From contig NZ_JAJFNK010000005.1 of assembly GCF_021739485.1 (NCBI RefSeq), positions 124,001 to 188,000 on the forward strand: a stretch of DNA of 64,000 nt. Direction: 5' to 3'. Below the pieces are notes generated by a model. It ran no database searches. It was not told the DNA's origin and was given only the letters and a program-made list of their open reading frames with translations. Positions 1 through 8,616 of the stretch are shown here, in pieces (the stretch's first letter is position 1; every line of letters begins with the position of its first letter). The stretch comes from Alicyclobacillus tolerans. GTDB lineage: Bacteria; Bacillota; Bacilli; Alicyclobacillales; Alicyclobacillaceae. The position numbers were made by a program, and so were the translations under genes.

Positions 1-94
1 CAATCGACGCGGATCTACCCATACCGATGTTTCCGGCATCGCCTGCCCTCCTTACCGTAAAACCTGCACAGACTGCGTTTAGGAAAATCTCCGC

Positions 95-883
95 TTATAA
101 AGCCTTGACCATGCCTCCGTCCACCAAAAGCGCTTGGCCTGTGATGTACCCATTGGCAAAGGAGCCCAGAAAGGCGACCGCTTTGCCAAATTCACTAGGA
201 ATTCCGTATCGGCCGGCAGGAATTTGGGCGATGGACTCCGCCTGAATCTGTTCCACGCTCTTACCGGTGTTTTTGGCCTTGTTCTCGTCCAGCTGAGCCA
301 CCCGGTCAGTGGCGATCCGACCCGGTGCAACCGTATTCACCAATATGCCTTGCGGGGCCAATTCAATGGCCAGGGACTTCGTCAAGCTGTATACACCAGC
401 GCGAAACGTGTTGGAAAGAATCAGGCCGGAGATGGGCTGGCGGATGGAAGACGACGTGAGGTTGACGATGCGTCCTGCCCCCTTGTCCCGCATGTGGGGA
501 AGTGCCCCGCGAATTAAACGAATGACGCTGAGTAAATTGGATTCAAACGCCTTTTGCCAAGCCGCATCGTCGAAGTTGTCGAAGTTGCCTGGCGCCGGTC
601 CCCCCGCGTTGGTCACAAGTACATCTAGTCCGTTTCCCGCGTTAACGGCCACAGCGAGAGCAGCATCAATGTCTGCCAGACTGTTGACGTCCATTGCGGC
701 AACGTGAACAGGGTTTCCTGTTTCTTGGCGGATTTCCGCAGCGGCTTTCTCAAGTTCGTCCAAACTCCGGCTCGCAATCGTAACGATGGCGCCCTCCCTG
801 GAAAACTCCAAGGCACTTGCTTTTCCCAGCCCTTTGCTGGCTGCTGCTACGAAGACTGACTTTCCCTTTAAACCAAAATCCAT
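95..883 (-). CDS. SDR-family oxidoreductase with atypical active site
   Basis: A 262-residue Rossmann-fold protein of the short-chain dehydrogenase/reductase superfamily, closest in layout to 3-oxoacyl-ACP reductase-like proteins. The nucleotide loop around residues 13-20 reads AAASKGLG, where most relatives have TGxxxGxG. The structural NAG motif is at 92-94 and Ser144-146 supply the catalytic serine region. At the places of the usual Tyr and Lys of YxxxK the protein has Ser157 and Arg161 (SNTFR), so the classical proton relay is absent. A divergent SDR subgroup lacking the canonical tetrad is known; substrate is unknown. The gene starts 3 bases after the stop of the DapA-like gene, so both are probably read from the same sigma-54 promoter. 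Confidence 0.88.
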   Translation of the reverse strand: MDFGLKGKSVFVAAASKGLGKASALEFSREGAIVTIASRSLDELEKAAAEIRQETGNPVHVAAMDVNSLADIDAALAVAVNAGNGLDVLVTNAGGPAPGNFDNFDDAAWQKAFESNLLSVIRLIRGALPHMRDKGAGRIVNLTSSSIRQPISGLILSNTFRAGVYSLTKSLAIELAPQGILVNTVAPGRIATDRVAQLDENKAKNTGKSVEQIQAESIAQIPAGRYGIPSEFGKAVAFLGSFANGYITGQALLVDGGMVKAL

Positions 884-886
884 CGT

Positions 887-1786
887 TTACGCCTCCTGAC
901 TAAGTCCGAGAAATTCGACGAGATCAAACAACTCACTGACGGTCCGTTCGTCGACCTGCGGGGCCGGCAAGCGCACGGCTGACGAGTCGATGGCACCGCG
1001 CATTTTATACGTTTGTTTGCGAATGGCGACGCCACTGACTCCTAATTGGGCTTCGAACCGGATCAGCGGCAGGTATTGAAAGAAAACCTTTCGCGCTGCG
1101 GCCTGGTCGCCGGAAGTGAATAATTCATAGACTTTGACGAGCACTTCGGGATACGCAAAGCCAGTCATGATGCCCTTTGCGCCCCGGGCGAGTTCCTCGT
1201 AAAAATACATGCCGCCCAGTCCGCCGAACAAGTCCAGTTTTCCATCGGTCGCTTCGAGAATCCTCGAGATTTTCACCGTCGTCGGCGCTTCTTCCAACTT
1301 GGCTAAACGGGCCGTATCCATGTTCGCAGCCAACCGGGCAAAAAAAGCGGGAGGCATCGTTACGCCAGTGGTCGTGGGCTCATCCTGAATGACCAACGGC
1401 AAGTCGACCGATTTTGCCACTCCCTTGTAATGTTCATAGACCAACTCCAGGTTCTTTTGATTGACGGGAGGGGCCAGCATGATGGCATCTGCACCCAGTT
1501 GAGCCGCTTCTTTGGCGTAGTGCGCTGACTGGTGCGTTCCTTGAGCCGAACAGCCTACAACAACCGGGACTCTTCCCTTAACTTGACCTACGACCGTCTC
1601 AATCACTTGGCTTCGCTCGCGGTCCAACAGCTTGTTCGCTTCTCCCATGATGCCAAGCAGCGTGATCCCATGTACACCTGCGTCAAGGTAAAAGTCGACA
1701 AGCCGCGCCAAACTATTGACATCCACGTCGCCCGCATCGGTAAACGGCGTCAATGAAATGACCGAAATTCCACGAAGAGTAAGCAT
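887..1786 (-). CDS. Dihydrodipicolinate synthase (DapA)-family protein
   Basis: A 299-residue (beta/alpha)8-barrel protein of the DHDPS/N-acetylneuraminate lyase family, which forms or cleaves C-C bonds through a Schiff base. The ATG at 1786 is chosen because AGGAGG lies 7 bases upstream; an open frame extends further but covers the promoter. The substrate loop is kept (GIMGE, 45-49). Other hallmarks are altered: the usual Tyr before the NxP segment is Gln134, and the strand that normally carries GxKE reads AKLEEA (162-167), with Lys163 out of register with the catalytic lysine. It probably acts on a 2-oxo acid in catabolism and not in lysine synthesis. The sigma-54 promoter upstream and the PrpR-type regulator gene beside it support an inducible catabolic role. 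Confidence 0.85.
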   Translation of the reverse strand: MLTLRGISVISLTPFTDAGDVDVNSLARLVDFYLDAGVHGITLLGIMGEANKLLDRERSQVIETVVGQVKGRVPVVVGCSAQGTHQSAHYAKEAAQLGADAIMLAPPVNQKNLELVYEHYKGVAKSVDLPLVIQDEPTTTGVTMPPAFFARLAANMDTARLAKLEEAPTTVKISRILEATDGKLDLFGGLGGMYFYEELARGAKGIMTGFAYPEVLVKVYELFTSGDQAAARKVFFQYLPLIRFEAQLGVSGVAIRKQTYKMRGAIDSSAVRLPAPQVDERTVSELFDLVEFLGLSQEA

Positions 1787-1893
1787 GATTTCCCTCCTAT
1801 TGGGCAGGGCAGATGGCGTTTGACCATTCCACCCGTTTACGCCCTTGTCCACATCCAAGCAAAGCTGAATATTCAATCCAATTGTGGTTTTAA

Positions 1894-1908
1894 GCAATCC
1901 ATGTGCCA
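1894..1908 (-). promoter_or_regulatory. Sigma-54 (-24/-12) promoter
   Basis: Read on the minus strand the sequence is TGGCACATGGATTGC. The GG and GC dinucleotides are 10 bases apart, as sigma-54 requires. It lies about 108 bases upstream of the DapA-like ATG and just downstream of the stop of an enhancer-binding-protein gene, which fits well. Confidence 0.88.
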
Positions 1909-1993
1909 ACGCCTCAGGAGAGCCGCTATGGTTCTGTTTTGTGCGAACATCATGCATCAGGGCACATCGCAATGCCATTGGCAACAGCGCGGT

Positions 1994-2010
1994 TGATGCA
2001 AGGTGCATCA
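1994..2010. promoter_or_regulatory. Palindrome, probable enhancer site for the sigma-54 activator
   Basis: TGATGCA-AGG-TGCATCA is a perfect inverted repeat with 7-base arms. It is centred about 100 bp upstream of the -24/-12 element, a normal distance for an activator site. A further half-site TGCATCA occurs at 1953-1959. The assignment to the neighbouring regulator is inference. Confidence 0.62.
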
Positions 2011-2062
2011 GTATCGGGACAGCCCTATACGAAATTGCAACGCCGGATTTTGGTTCTTTGTC

Positions 2063-4030
2063 TTACTTCCTTGAAGAAGGTTCCTCTGCATGCCACTGCT
2101 TGAGCTTTCTCCACAAAGTCGTCCGATTGACCCCCAGGGTTCGCGAGGCTTTACTCACGTCTCCGCCCGAATATTCAAGAGTTGTTTCGATGATCTGGCG
2201 TTCCATATCCTCCAAAGTCCCTGTCACTGGAATCATGGGCTGCAGGGCGGGTTGATTCTGCGGACTCTGCAGACCCTGGGATGTGTGCGGCGTGTGCCAC
2301 GTATCCGTCAGGGAACTTCCAATCCCATCGTCCAGTTTGGTCGCAAACCACTCCTCGATGAGTTGGTGATTGATCAAGCGATCGTGACAGACCGAGATGA
2401 GATATTCCACCATGTTTTCAAGTTCGCGCACATTCCCGGGCCAATCGTAGGAGCAAAGCAAAGGGTAGATCTCTGGATCGATCTTTGGCGCTGCCCCTAC
2501 GCCTTTTCGCCGGTACCACACGTCGCGCATGAGGTGCCCGAGCAGTTCCGGAATGTCTTCCGACCGATCGCGCAGCGCGACCGTGTTCAAACGCAGCACG
2601 TCTAGACGGAAGAACAAATCGTTGCGAAATTTGCCTGAATCCACGAGTTGTCGCAACGGCTTGTTCGTAGCGGCAATGACGCGGACATCGACTGAGATGA
2701 CCCGGTCCCCGCCGATGCGCATCACCTCCCGTTCCTGCAGGACGCGCAACAAACGTTGCTGCACGGAAAATGGAGCATCGGCAATTTCATCCAAAAAAAT
2801 GGTGCCGCCATGCGCGAGTTCAAACAACCCTGGTTTCCCATTGCGGCGCGCCCCGGTAAAGGCTCCTGATTCATAACCAAACAGTTCGCTTTCGAGCAGT
2901 TGCTCAGGCAGTGCAGCACAGTTCACAGCGACAAACGGACCAAACGACCGCGGGCTGGCGTTGTGAATCGACTGGGCCAACACTTCCTTCCCCGTTCCAG
3001 TCTCGCCGACAATCAACACAGTGGAATCGGAGAGGGCAAACTCAGCAGCGCGCTGAACCAGCAGACGGACGCGGCTAGATTGCCCCACGAAGTCGTCGAA
3101 TGTCCGGTTGGCAGGCTTCGACCGAGATGTATCGAGCCGGCTTTGGCTGCCGTGATCCGCTTGGGAATCCAATTGGCGAAACGACACCATTTGCCGAGTC
3201 AGGCCAGCTAATAGCGTCCGTTCCACAATCCACAACTTGCCGCTAAGCAACAGCATATCAGAGGATGGACCGGATGAGTCCTGGTTTAAAAAGTCCTGCA
3301 GCACCATGGGCAGACAGGTGCTCACTTTTTCAAAGGCGCAGTTATCCGTACCGAGCAGTTCGAGAACAACCCGGTTGGCATACTGAACGATGCCGTTGTC
3401 AATTAACAGCAGCCCATGGCCAGTCTTGTCCAACGCGGTTTGTGGAGTAGCGGTCTGCGAGGTTTCGAAAACCCTGGCCGCCACAATGCGTTTGGCCTCT
3501 TGAATCGCGGCCCAAATGGCCTCCTTGCCGGATTCGATGAGAATTAAGGGCACAGACAATCCCGAAGCGTGTTCCATAGCTCGAGCGTCTCCCAACAAGC
3601 AGTCGATACGGTGTTTCGCGACCGCGCGTTCGATCGCTGCCCGCGATTGAACGGCGTCAGACGACGTCTCTACCGGAAAGACAGGAACTTTCAACAGCGA
3701 ATACCAGTCTTTGAGACCAGCCAGCACGGCTTTGCTCCCGACCACCCCAAAACGCGTACCCTGCGAGCGGGCCTTTTGAAAGGTTCGCATAATGTCGTAG
3801 GGCGTGACAGCGATTTCAACGACGGGGACCTGAACTTCTTGGCATAAGCGCATCCAAGTGCCGCCGCGGCTAATCAGGGCCCATGCCCCTTCACGCACGG
3901 CTTTACGCCCCTCGCGAACTCCGTCGTCCATGGCTCCGACAGCAATGTCAATTCGCTCTCCGTATGTGCGGCAAACCTGCTGTGCTTCATCTGCTAACCT
4001 TTGATAGGGAGCAATCAACGCAATCTTCAA
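2063..4030 (-). CDS. Sigma-54-dependent activator with PrpR_N sensor domain
   Basis: A 655-residue enhancer-binding protein. The N-terminal ~160 residues resemble the PrpR_N sensory domain of propionate-type regulators, followed by a PAS-like region. The central AAA+ domain has Walker A (GETGTGKE), the sigma-54 contact motif GAFTGA and the Walker B-type segment TIFLDEI. The C-terminus carries a Fis-type helix-turn-helix ([19 protein letters not shown]). The TTG at 4030 is preferred because AAGAGGTG sits 6 bases before it and the domain begins immediately; an upstream ATG at 4216 would add 62 unrelated residues. It almost certainly drives the sigma-54 promoter at 1894-1908. The ligand may be an organic acid, but this is not shown. 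Confidence 0.93.
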   Translation of the reverse strand: MKIALIAPYQRLADEAQQVCRTYGERIDIAVGAMDDGVREGRKAVREGAWALISRGGTWMRLCQEVQVPVVEIAVTPYDIMRTFQKARSQGTRFGVVGSKAVLAGLKDWYSLLKVPVFPVETSSDAVQSRAAIERAVAKHRIDCLLGDARAMEHASGLSVPLILIESGKEAIWAAIQEAKRIVAARVFETSQTATPQTALDKTGHGLLLIDNGIVQYANRVVLELLGTDNCAFEKVSTCLPMVLQDFLNQDSSGPSSDMLLLSGKLWIVERTLLAGLTRQMVSFRQLDSQADHGSQSRLDTSRSKPANRTFDDFVGQSSRVRLLVQRAAEFALSDSTVLIVGETGTGKEVLAQSIHNASPRSFGPFVAVNCAALPEQLLESELFGYESGAFTGARRNGKPGLFELAHGGTIFLDEIADAPFSVQQRLLRVLQEREVMRIGGDRVISVDVRVIAATNKPLRQLVDSGKFRNDLFFRLDVLRLNTVALRDRSEDIPELLGHLMRDVWYRRKGVGAAPKIDPEIYPLLCSYDWPGNVRELENMVEYLISVCHDRLINHQLIEEWFATKLDDGIGSSLTDTWHTPHTSQGLQSPQNQPALQPMIPVTGTLEDMERQIIETTLEYSGGDVSKASRTLGVNRTTLWRKLKQWHAEEPSSRK

Positions 4031-4401
4031 GGTGCACACCTCTTGTCGAAACAGTCCGACACGCGGACTGGAGTAGGCGAAACAAGTCATCAGCTTGGTT
4101 GACATGGCCGAACTCGCCGAGTTCCACAAAATTGCTGACACAGTTGACCGTATCACAGGAATGGGACCGCGACAATACACCCGGCGGCAGCCCATTCTTG
4201 CTATCCATGGAGCCATCTTTCACCCACCCGCACCCAAAAACATACAGCTCTTGCGCGGATGTGGCATCATGGGCAACACTGCAACACTGTCCGCCAAGGA
4301 ATTCTGGGAACCTGAGGGCAAACGCCCAAGCCCACTCCTATAGATTCACTGCGGCATATTCTGTACCGCGGCAAACATCTACAGAAGGAGTTGAGCAAAT
4401 T
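4031..4401. other. Intergenic region between divergent regulator and YjcZ genes
   Basis: About 370 bases hold the 5' control regions of the minus-strand activator and the plus-strand YjcZ gene. I see no convincing gene. On the plus strand CATATTCTGTA at 4355-4365 matches a sigma-K-like -10 element (see the entry for the YjcZ gene at 4402). Confidence 0.5.
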
Positions 4402-4524
4402 ATGTACGGTGCTTTCGGTGGTTACACTCAATGGGCTGTGGTGTTTCTGATTATCTTCGTATTGTTCTTCCTGTTCGTACCGGGCTATGGAGTCGGGGCT
4501 GGCAGCTGCGCTGCAGCGTACTAA
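4402..4524 (+). CDS. YjcZ-family small sporulation membrane protein (copy 1)
   Basis: A 40-residue protein with the YjcZ layout: a short GGYTQWAV head, one hydrophobic helix (about residues 11-27, VVFLIIFVLFFLFV), then a small Gly/Ala-rich tail ending in Tyr. Unlike the two paralogues nearby it has a cysteine (Cys36) in the tail. AGAAGGAG precedes the ATG by about 10 bases. CATATTCTGTA 47 bases upstream of the start resembles a sigma-K -10 box and recurs at nearly the same distance in both paralogues. Members of this family are made in sporulating Bacillus; the molecular role is not known. Confidence 0.88.
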   Translation: MYGAFGGYTQWAVVFLIIFVLFFLFVPGYGVGAGSCAAAY

Positions 4525-4550
4525 CCCCTCACGAACCTGCAATTTTTGAT

Positions 4551-4614
4551 AAGAACCCGCAGGCGACCCCAAACCTCCGCGTCCAACGCGGAGAGGGAAC
4601 CTCCGGGTTCTTTT
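4551..4614 (+). terminator. Rho-independent terminator after YjcZ copy 1
   Basis: AAGAACCCG pairs with CGGGTTCTT ahead of a T-run, and an inner hairpin (CTCCGCG/CGCGGAG) branches from it. It ends the 40-residue YjcZ transcript. Confidence 0.65.
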
Positions 4615-4648
4615 GTCGAAGGTCGAAGGTCGAAGGTCGAAGGTCGAA
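4615..4648 (+). repeat. Short tandem repeat, 7-bp unit
   Basis: The unit GTCGAAG occurs about five times head to tail directly after the terminator and upstream of YjcZ copy 2. No coding role is visible. Confidence 0.8.
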
Positions 4649-4735
4649 ACAAAGTGACACAGGCCCACCCACCCATGGGTCCTCGCGCATACCCTGTAGC
4701 GTAACTCAAATCCACAAAAAGGAGATGAGCGAAAG

Positions 4736-4870
4736 ATGTATGGTGTCTTCGGGAATTACACGCAATGGGCTGTGGTGTTTCTCATTATCTTCGTGTTGTT
4801 CTTCTTATTCGTTCCAGCCTATGGTGCTGGTGCGGCAGCGGCCGGGGTTGCAGGCGGTGCAGCGTACTAA
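4736..4870 (+). CDS. YjcZ-family small sporulation membrane protein (copy 2)
   Basis: A 44-residue paralogue with the head MYGVFGNYTQWAV, one transmembrane helix and an Ala/Gly tail ending AAY. AAAAAGGAG lies 10 bases before the ATG. CATACCCTGTA at 4688-4698 is the sigma-K-like -10 counterpart, 48 bases ahead of the start. The separate terminator and promoter-like element suggest it is transcribed alone, in the same late mother-cell stage as the other copies. Confidence 0.88.
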   Translation: MYGVFGNYTQWAVVFLIIFVLFFLFVPAYGAGAAAAGVAGGAAY

Positions 4871-4963
4871 TCCGATCGGGAAAACCGGTTGACCGCACCG
4901 CTGCCAACAGAGGCCAAGAGCAGCGCAGGACAAACGTGACCGAATACAAGAGAAGACTGGTGA

Positions 4964-5006
4964 CAAAGGCGAAAGGGTGGTCTGGCAGGCGGCCCTTTCG
5001 CCTTTC
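4964..5006. terminator. Bidirectional hairpin between YjcZ copy 2 and MBL gene
   Basis: AAAGGCGAAAGGG pairs perfectly with CCCTTTCGCCTTT. It lies between convergent genes and could terminate both, although the T-runs are short. Confidence 0.6.
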
Positions 5007-5072
5007 CATTTCCCGTCTTTATGACTGGTGCAGATTGCCCGTCACGTCCCAAATCCGCGGTTGGTCAACGCT

Positions 5073-5954
5073 TTACACCTGCATCTGAGCTTTGTGCCCC
5101 TCTATTACCGTTCTCACAATATGCCCTGAATCCCACTCCCCGTCTGAGAGTTCAAAGAGAACAGGCGTAGCCGGAAACAACCGGCATTTAATTTCGTCCA
5201 TGGTATTTCCCTGTTCGTACAGGTGAATGATTTCCCCACTCAAATTTTCCAAGTAGTCAAGCTTAATTTCAAACAGCTGGCGCCCATCCTTCACATAGCC
5301 CCGATGACAGCAAAACACCTCTTCAAAGTCATAGGTCAACACCTTGCGGATCGAGGACATAATTGTGGGAATCGACTCCTCGCGCAGAATGATTTTCGTC
5401 TTCGGAGTCACCAAGAGATCACCTGAGAAAAGCATCCCTGTTGCCCGATTGAGAAATGCCATGTGGTCTGCAGCGTGTCCGGGTGTATGTAAAACTTTCC
5501 ATTGTTTGGTGCAAGAGTCCATTTGATCCGCGAGGGGCAGGGCCGCAAACGGATCGCGCTGACCCCATATCCCATGGCGGTACAGTGGGTATTCTCCCGG
5601 CTTTGCGCAGGTTTCAATGGACATGGGATGAATGTAAATCGGAATCTGGCGGTTTTGGGCGAGCCAGGCGGCAGTACCCGTGTGGTCTTCGTGGGAATGC
5701 GTAATGCAGGCCAGTTCGATGTCTTTGTGGTCTTTGTAAAAGGCGATGACATCGTCTAACACCCGGTAAGCTCCCGTGTCCACCAGCATACCGTCTACGA
5801 GATACATATACACATCTGATTTGAACCCGCCGTATTCGACGGAATGTTTAACCGAAAGTACGTCACCTTGCTGCGTTATTTCCACAGGTACACCACCCTT
5901 ATGTCTCACATCGGATTTCTTAATTTTTCCAGAACATGCTGTTTCTGCTTTCAT
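5073..5954 (-). CDS. MBL-fold metallo-hydrolase
   Basis: A 293-residue metallo-beta-lactamase-fold protein with an intact metal motif HSHEDH (His86-x-His88-x-Asp90-His91), a later TPGHA histidine and a downstream FSGDLL aspartate, so two-metal hydrolase chemistry is possible. The substrate cannot be told; glyoxalase II-like, lactonase-like and other hydrolases share this fold. The ATG at 5954 follows a GGGGGG stretch; a GTG at 5885 preceded by AAGGGTGG is an equally good start and would remove 23 residues that do not look part of the fold. It stands alone between two YjcZ genes and reads toward copy 2. Confidence 0.85.
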   Translation of the reverse strand: MKAETACSGKIKKSDVRHKGGVPVEITQQGDVLSVKHSVEYGGFKSDVYMYLVDGMLVDTGAYRVLDDVIAFYKDHKDIELACITHSHEDHTGTAAWLAQNRQIPIYIHPMSIETCAKPGEYPLYRHGIWGQRDPFAALPLADQMDSCTKQWKVLHTPGHAADHMAFLNRATGMLFSGDLLVTPKTKIILREESIPTIMSSIRKVLTYDFEEVFCCHRGYVKDGRQLFEIKLDYLENLSGEIIHLYEQGNTMDEIKCRLFPATPVLFELSDGEWDSGHIVRTVIEGHKAQMQV

Positions 5955-6129
5955 TGTCCCCCCGCACCCAAACTGGGGTCAACCCCTTCCCCAGAAAGCG
6001 CGCCTGAGACGATGAAGGAGTTGGCTGAATTAGGCCTTTGCCCTAGGCCATGTGACATGGTCCAGGGAGTATGTCCCTACATACCCTACACGGAGCTTAA
6101 AAATGAGCCAAAGAAAGGAGGATGTTGTC

Positions 6130-6264
6130 ATGTACGGAGCATTCGGTGGCTATACGCAGTGGGCCGTGGTGTTTTTGATCATCTTCGTCTTGTTCATCCT
6201 GTTGGTCCCCTATTGGGGTGGCGCAGCAGCCGGCGCAGCAGGAGCAGGGGTCGGCGCCTATTGA
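6130..6264 (+). CDS. YjcZ-family small sporulation membrane protein (copy 3)
   Basis: A 44-residue paralogue sharing the GGYTQWAVVFLIIFVLF core with copy 1, and ending in an Ala/Gly tail with terminal Tyr. AAAGGAGG is 8 bases before the ATG. CATACCCTA at 6080-6088 fits the sigma-K -10 pattern CATAnnnTA and sits 50 bases upstream. The same stretch forms an inverted repeat (GTATGT-CCCT-ACATAC). Copies 1 and 3 are more alike in sequence than either is to copy 2 at the N-terminus. Confidence 0.88.
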   Translation: MYGAFGGYTQWAVVFLIIFVLFILLVPYWGGAAAGAAGAGVGAY

Positions 6265-6556
6265 TCGGTATACCTGTCGACTAGAGACCCCGGGAAGGCC
6301 TCCCTCACGTCCTGTCCAAGAAGGCCTAAAGGCTCCTGAGGGTTGCCCAAAGGCTTCTCTTTACGCGTTGATTAAAGACTTCTTTTTACGCGTTAATCGT
6401 CGGCTTCTACACTTTGATTGAGGGGTCCCCTCCCGGGGACTGTACATACCCGTGGTAGATTAGGAAACACAAGGCGACTTTGTCCATTCAAAACATCGCC
6501 AAATGAACCGAGTGAAAAAGCCTGTGGTAGAATGGTTCACAAACGAGGTGAATCTC

Positions 6557-6844
6557 GTGAAAAGAACCGTCTTCCACGTTGGAATGGTCCTGTTGGCTCT
6601 TGTCTTAGCCATTCTCCTTACCTGGATGTTCAGCTTCACCTTGAGAATCGGCTGGTTGAGTTGGGTCGGATTGAGCCTGTACCTTCTGGCACCGGTCGCC
6701 GTTTTGATTGCGTCCATTGTGCGCTTTCGCAGGCGTCGTACGGCACTGTTCCTGACATTTGGAATCTCACTTTTCGCAGCCATGGTTCTGTCGCTCATCC
6801 TGCTCATGGCCGCCATTGCGGTAGCCCTTCACCATTTTACGTAA
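6557..6844 (+). CDS. Small polytopic membrane protein, unknown function
   Basis: The protein has 95 residues from the GTG at 6557, which has GAGGTGA 5 bases upstream; an ATG at 6503 would add 18 residues but lacks a ribosome binding site. Three hydrophobic segments are visible (around FHVGMVLLALVLAILL, WVGLSLYLLAPVAVLI and LFLTFGISLFAAMVL), with a basic RFRRRR cytoplasmic loop between the last two. I do not recognise the family. It lies alone, convergent with the chorismate mutase gene, after about 290 bases without a gene (6265-6556) that hold only short direct repeats around TTTACGCGTT. Confidence 0.6.
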   Translation: MKRTVFHVGMVLLALVLAILLTWMFSFTLRIGWLSWVGLSLYLLAPVAVLIASIVRFRRRRTALFLTFGISLFAAMVLSLILLMAAIAVALHHFT

Positions 6845-6945
6845 GCGAGACAAGCCATACACCCAACGATGCATCCCCGCGGGTCCGGCATGGCACTCAT
6901 ACACGAACCGGAGCGCGCCTTAGGCGCGCCCGTCTCCCATCTCGT

Positions 6946-7275
6946 TCAGTCCCATTGTTTTACACCAGTGCCTGAAGCCGTGCCTTGTTCTGAACTCGAG
7001 TTTGCTACCCATTCGTCTTCTACGCGGCAAGTCTCCTGGTGAATCAGGTGGTACAGGTGGGACATGAAGTCCTTTGCCAACCGCAGTTGTTCTCCGTGGC
7101 GGATGTAGCGCCGTTCCACTTCTTGTTTACGATCCGGCTGCACTACAGGTAAATCATAAGTCCGCTTAATTTTTGCAATCTCTTTGGCCACATCGAATCG
7201 TCGGGCGAGCTGTTCGATGATTTGCCGATCAATCGCATCGATTTCCTGACGGTATCTGCTCAATTCTCTTTCCAC
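6946..7275 (-). CDS. Chorismate mutase (AroQ class)
   Basis: A 109-residue all-helical chorismate mutase, converting chorismate to prephenate for Phe and Tyr. The N-terminal helix has the family pattern RxxIDxIDxxIIxxLxxRxxVAxxIAxxK, and RKQEVERR supplies later active-site residues. The GTG at 7275 is preferred because GGAGGTG precedes it by 6 bases; GTG at 7290 overlaps that ribosome binding site. In many Bacillales this domain is fused to DAHP synthase; here it is a separate gene 54 bases downstream of DAHP synthase, probably one operon under the T-box. The C-terminal ~25 residues are low-complexity and probably disordered. Confidence 0.88.
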   Translation of the reverse strand: MERELSRYRQEIDAIDRQIIEQLARRFDVAKEIAKIKRTYDLPVVQPDRKQEVERRYIRHGEQLRLAKDFMSHLYHLIHQETCRVEDEWVANSSSEQGTASGTGVKQWD

Positions 7276-7329
7276 CCGGTCCACCTCCACACACCGTTAT
7301 CTCTGACTCGCTTCTCAGTCGAATCCCGT

Positions 7330-8364
7330 TTATGCCCAGGCGGCAACTGGTTTTTCTGCCGTTGAAGTTTTTCCGGCTAAAATGTTCACTTTGGTCATCA
7401 TCATTTCGAATTCTTCCGGATTGAGCGACTGCTGACCATCAGACACCGCCTGTTCCGGGTTCGGGTGAACTTCGATAATCAGGCCATCTGCTCCGGCGGC
7501 GATCGCAGCCAAACTCATGGCTGGCACGTAGCGGCGAACCCCGATGCCGTGGCTCGGGTCCACAATAACCGGCAAATGGCTCAGGTCTTTGACGACAGGG
7601 ACCGCATTGAGGTCTAACGTGTTTCGAGTGTAGTTTTCAAAGGTCCGGATGCCCCGTTCGCACAGGATCACGTTGGGATTGCCAGCGCTCAGAATATACT
7701 CGGCAGACATCAGCCATTCTTCAATGGTGGCCGACAGCCCGCGTTTGAGCAAAATGGGTTTATTGACCTTTCCGAGTTCCTTGAGCAAGTGGAAGTTTTG
7801 CATGTTGCGCGCTCCAATCTGCAGCACGTCGACGTATTCCGCAACCATGGGCAGGTTGACGGGGTCCATCACTTCGGACACGATGCCAAGTCCCGTTGCT
7901 TCGCGAGCTTCCGCCAGCAACTTCAGCCCTTCCTCTTGCAGACCTTGGAACGAATACGGGGAACTCCTGGGCTTGAAAGCTCCACCCCGGAGCAGCTGAG
8001 CCCCAGCCGCTTTGACTTGGTGGGCAGCTTCAAGAATCTGCTCGCGGCTTTCGACTGAACATGGACCCGCAATCACCACAGGTTCTACCCCGCCAACCTG
8101 GACACTGCCAACGTGGACGATAGAGTTTTCCGGATGGAATTCGCGGCTGGCCATTTTGAACGGTCGGCTGACCCGCACGACATCCTCCACGCCTGCCAGT
8201 CTGTGCAATAAATTGACGTCAATGTGCCGGGTGTCCCCAATCAAGCCGATGATTGTCGCCTCGCCATCGTTGGCCAAGTGCGTCTTCAGTCCTAAGGAAT
8301 GAGCGGTCTCCACAACCGCATTAACCCGCTCTTTTGAAGCTCCATTTTCCATTCGAATAATCAC
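7330..8364 (-). CDS. aroF: 3-deoxy-7-phosphoheptulonate (DAHP) synthase
   Basis: A 344-residue type I-beta DAHP synthase, condensing phosphoenolpyruvate with erythrose 4-phosphate in the first step of the shikimate pathway. An N-terminal ferredoxin-like domain (about 1-75) precedes the TIM barrel. Recognisable signatures are AGPCSVES, the [16 protein letters not shown] loop, and metal-site segments SEVMD, DPSHGIG and IEVHPNP. The start is the GTG at 8364, with AGGAGG about 9 bases upstream; earlier in-frame starts would translate the T-box terminator. Transcription comes from the T-box leader at 8479-8880, and chorismate mutase follows. Confidence 0.96.
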   Translation of the reverse strand: MIIRMENGASKERVNAVVETAHSLGLKTHLANDGEATIIGLIGDTRHIDVNLLHRLAGVEDVVRVSRPFKMASREFHPENSIVHVGSVQVGGVEPVVIAGPCSVESREQILEAAHQVKAAGAQLLRGGAFKPRSSPYSFQGLQEEGLKLLAEAREATGLGIVSEVMDPVNLPMVAEYVDVLQIGARNMQNFHLLKELGKVNKPILLKRGLSATIEEWLMSAEYILSAGNPNVILCERGIRTFENYTRNTLDLNAVPVVKDLSHLPVIVDPSHGIGVRRYVPAMSLAAIAAGADGLIIEVHPNPEQAVSDGQQSLNPEEFEMMMTKVNILAGKTSTAEKPVAAWA

Positions 8365-8478
8365 GATTTCTCTCCTCCTCTGATTTAACCAAGCCATCTT
8401 TTCGAAATCTTCAGGATTTGCTTGGACCAGCCATGCCGCCGATGGAAGTATGGGTTTTGTCCTTCGCGAAATCCCCGC

Positions 8479-8536
8479 AAAATAAAAAACCCCGCCCCAA
8501 CTAGGGACGAGATTCGCTCGCGGTACCACCCTAGTA
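8479..8536 (-). promoter_or_regulatory. Second, partial T-box antiterminator/terminator module
   Basis: This segment carries GGGTGGTACCGCGAGCG, the complementary GGGACGAG side and a T-run, i.e. the T-box sequence plus its terminator. A 28-base core (8504-8531) is identical to 8643-8670 in the complete T-box. The 80 bases ahead of it cannot form a Stem I with specifier, so the module has no codon-reading domain of its own. It lies between the complete T-box and the DAHP synthase start. Confidence 0.82.
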
Positions 8537-8616
8537 AAAGACGGATTGCCTTGCTCCAAACGTATCGGCGCCTATAAATACGTTCACGGAGTTTCAGGTG
8601 GAAGCGCATGGTGCGA

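Noticed and set aside
4402-4870. Possible repeated mobile element from the 7-bp repeats and YjcZ copies
   Set aside because: No inverted repeats, transposase or target duplication; the copies are short genes of a known sporulation family.
8385-8609. A 74-residue minus-strand open frame across the T-box region
   Set aside because: It lies entirely within the leader RNA and has no ribosome binding site; its sequence is explained by the T-box and terminator structure.
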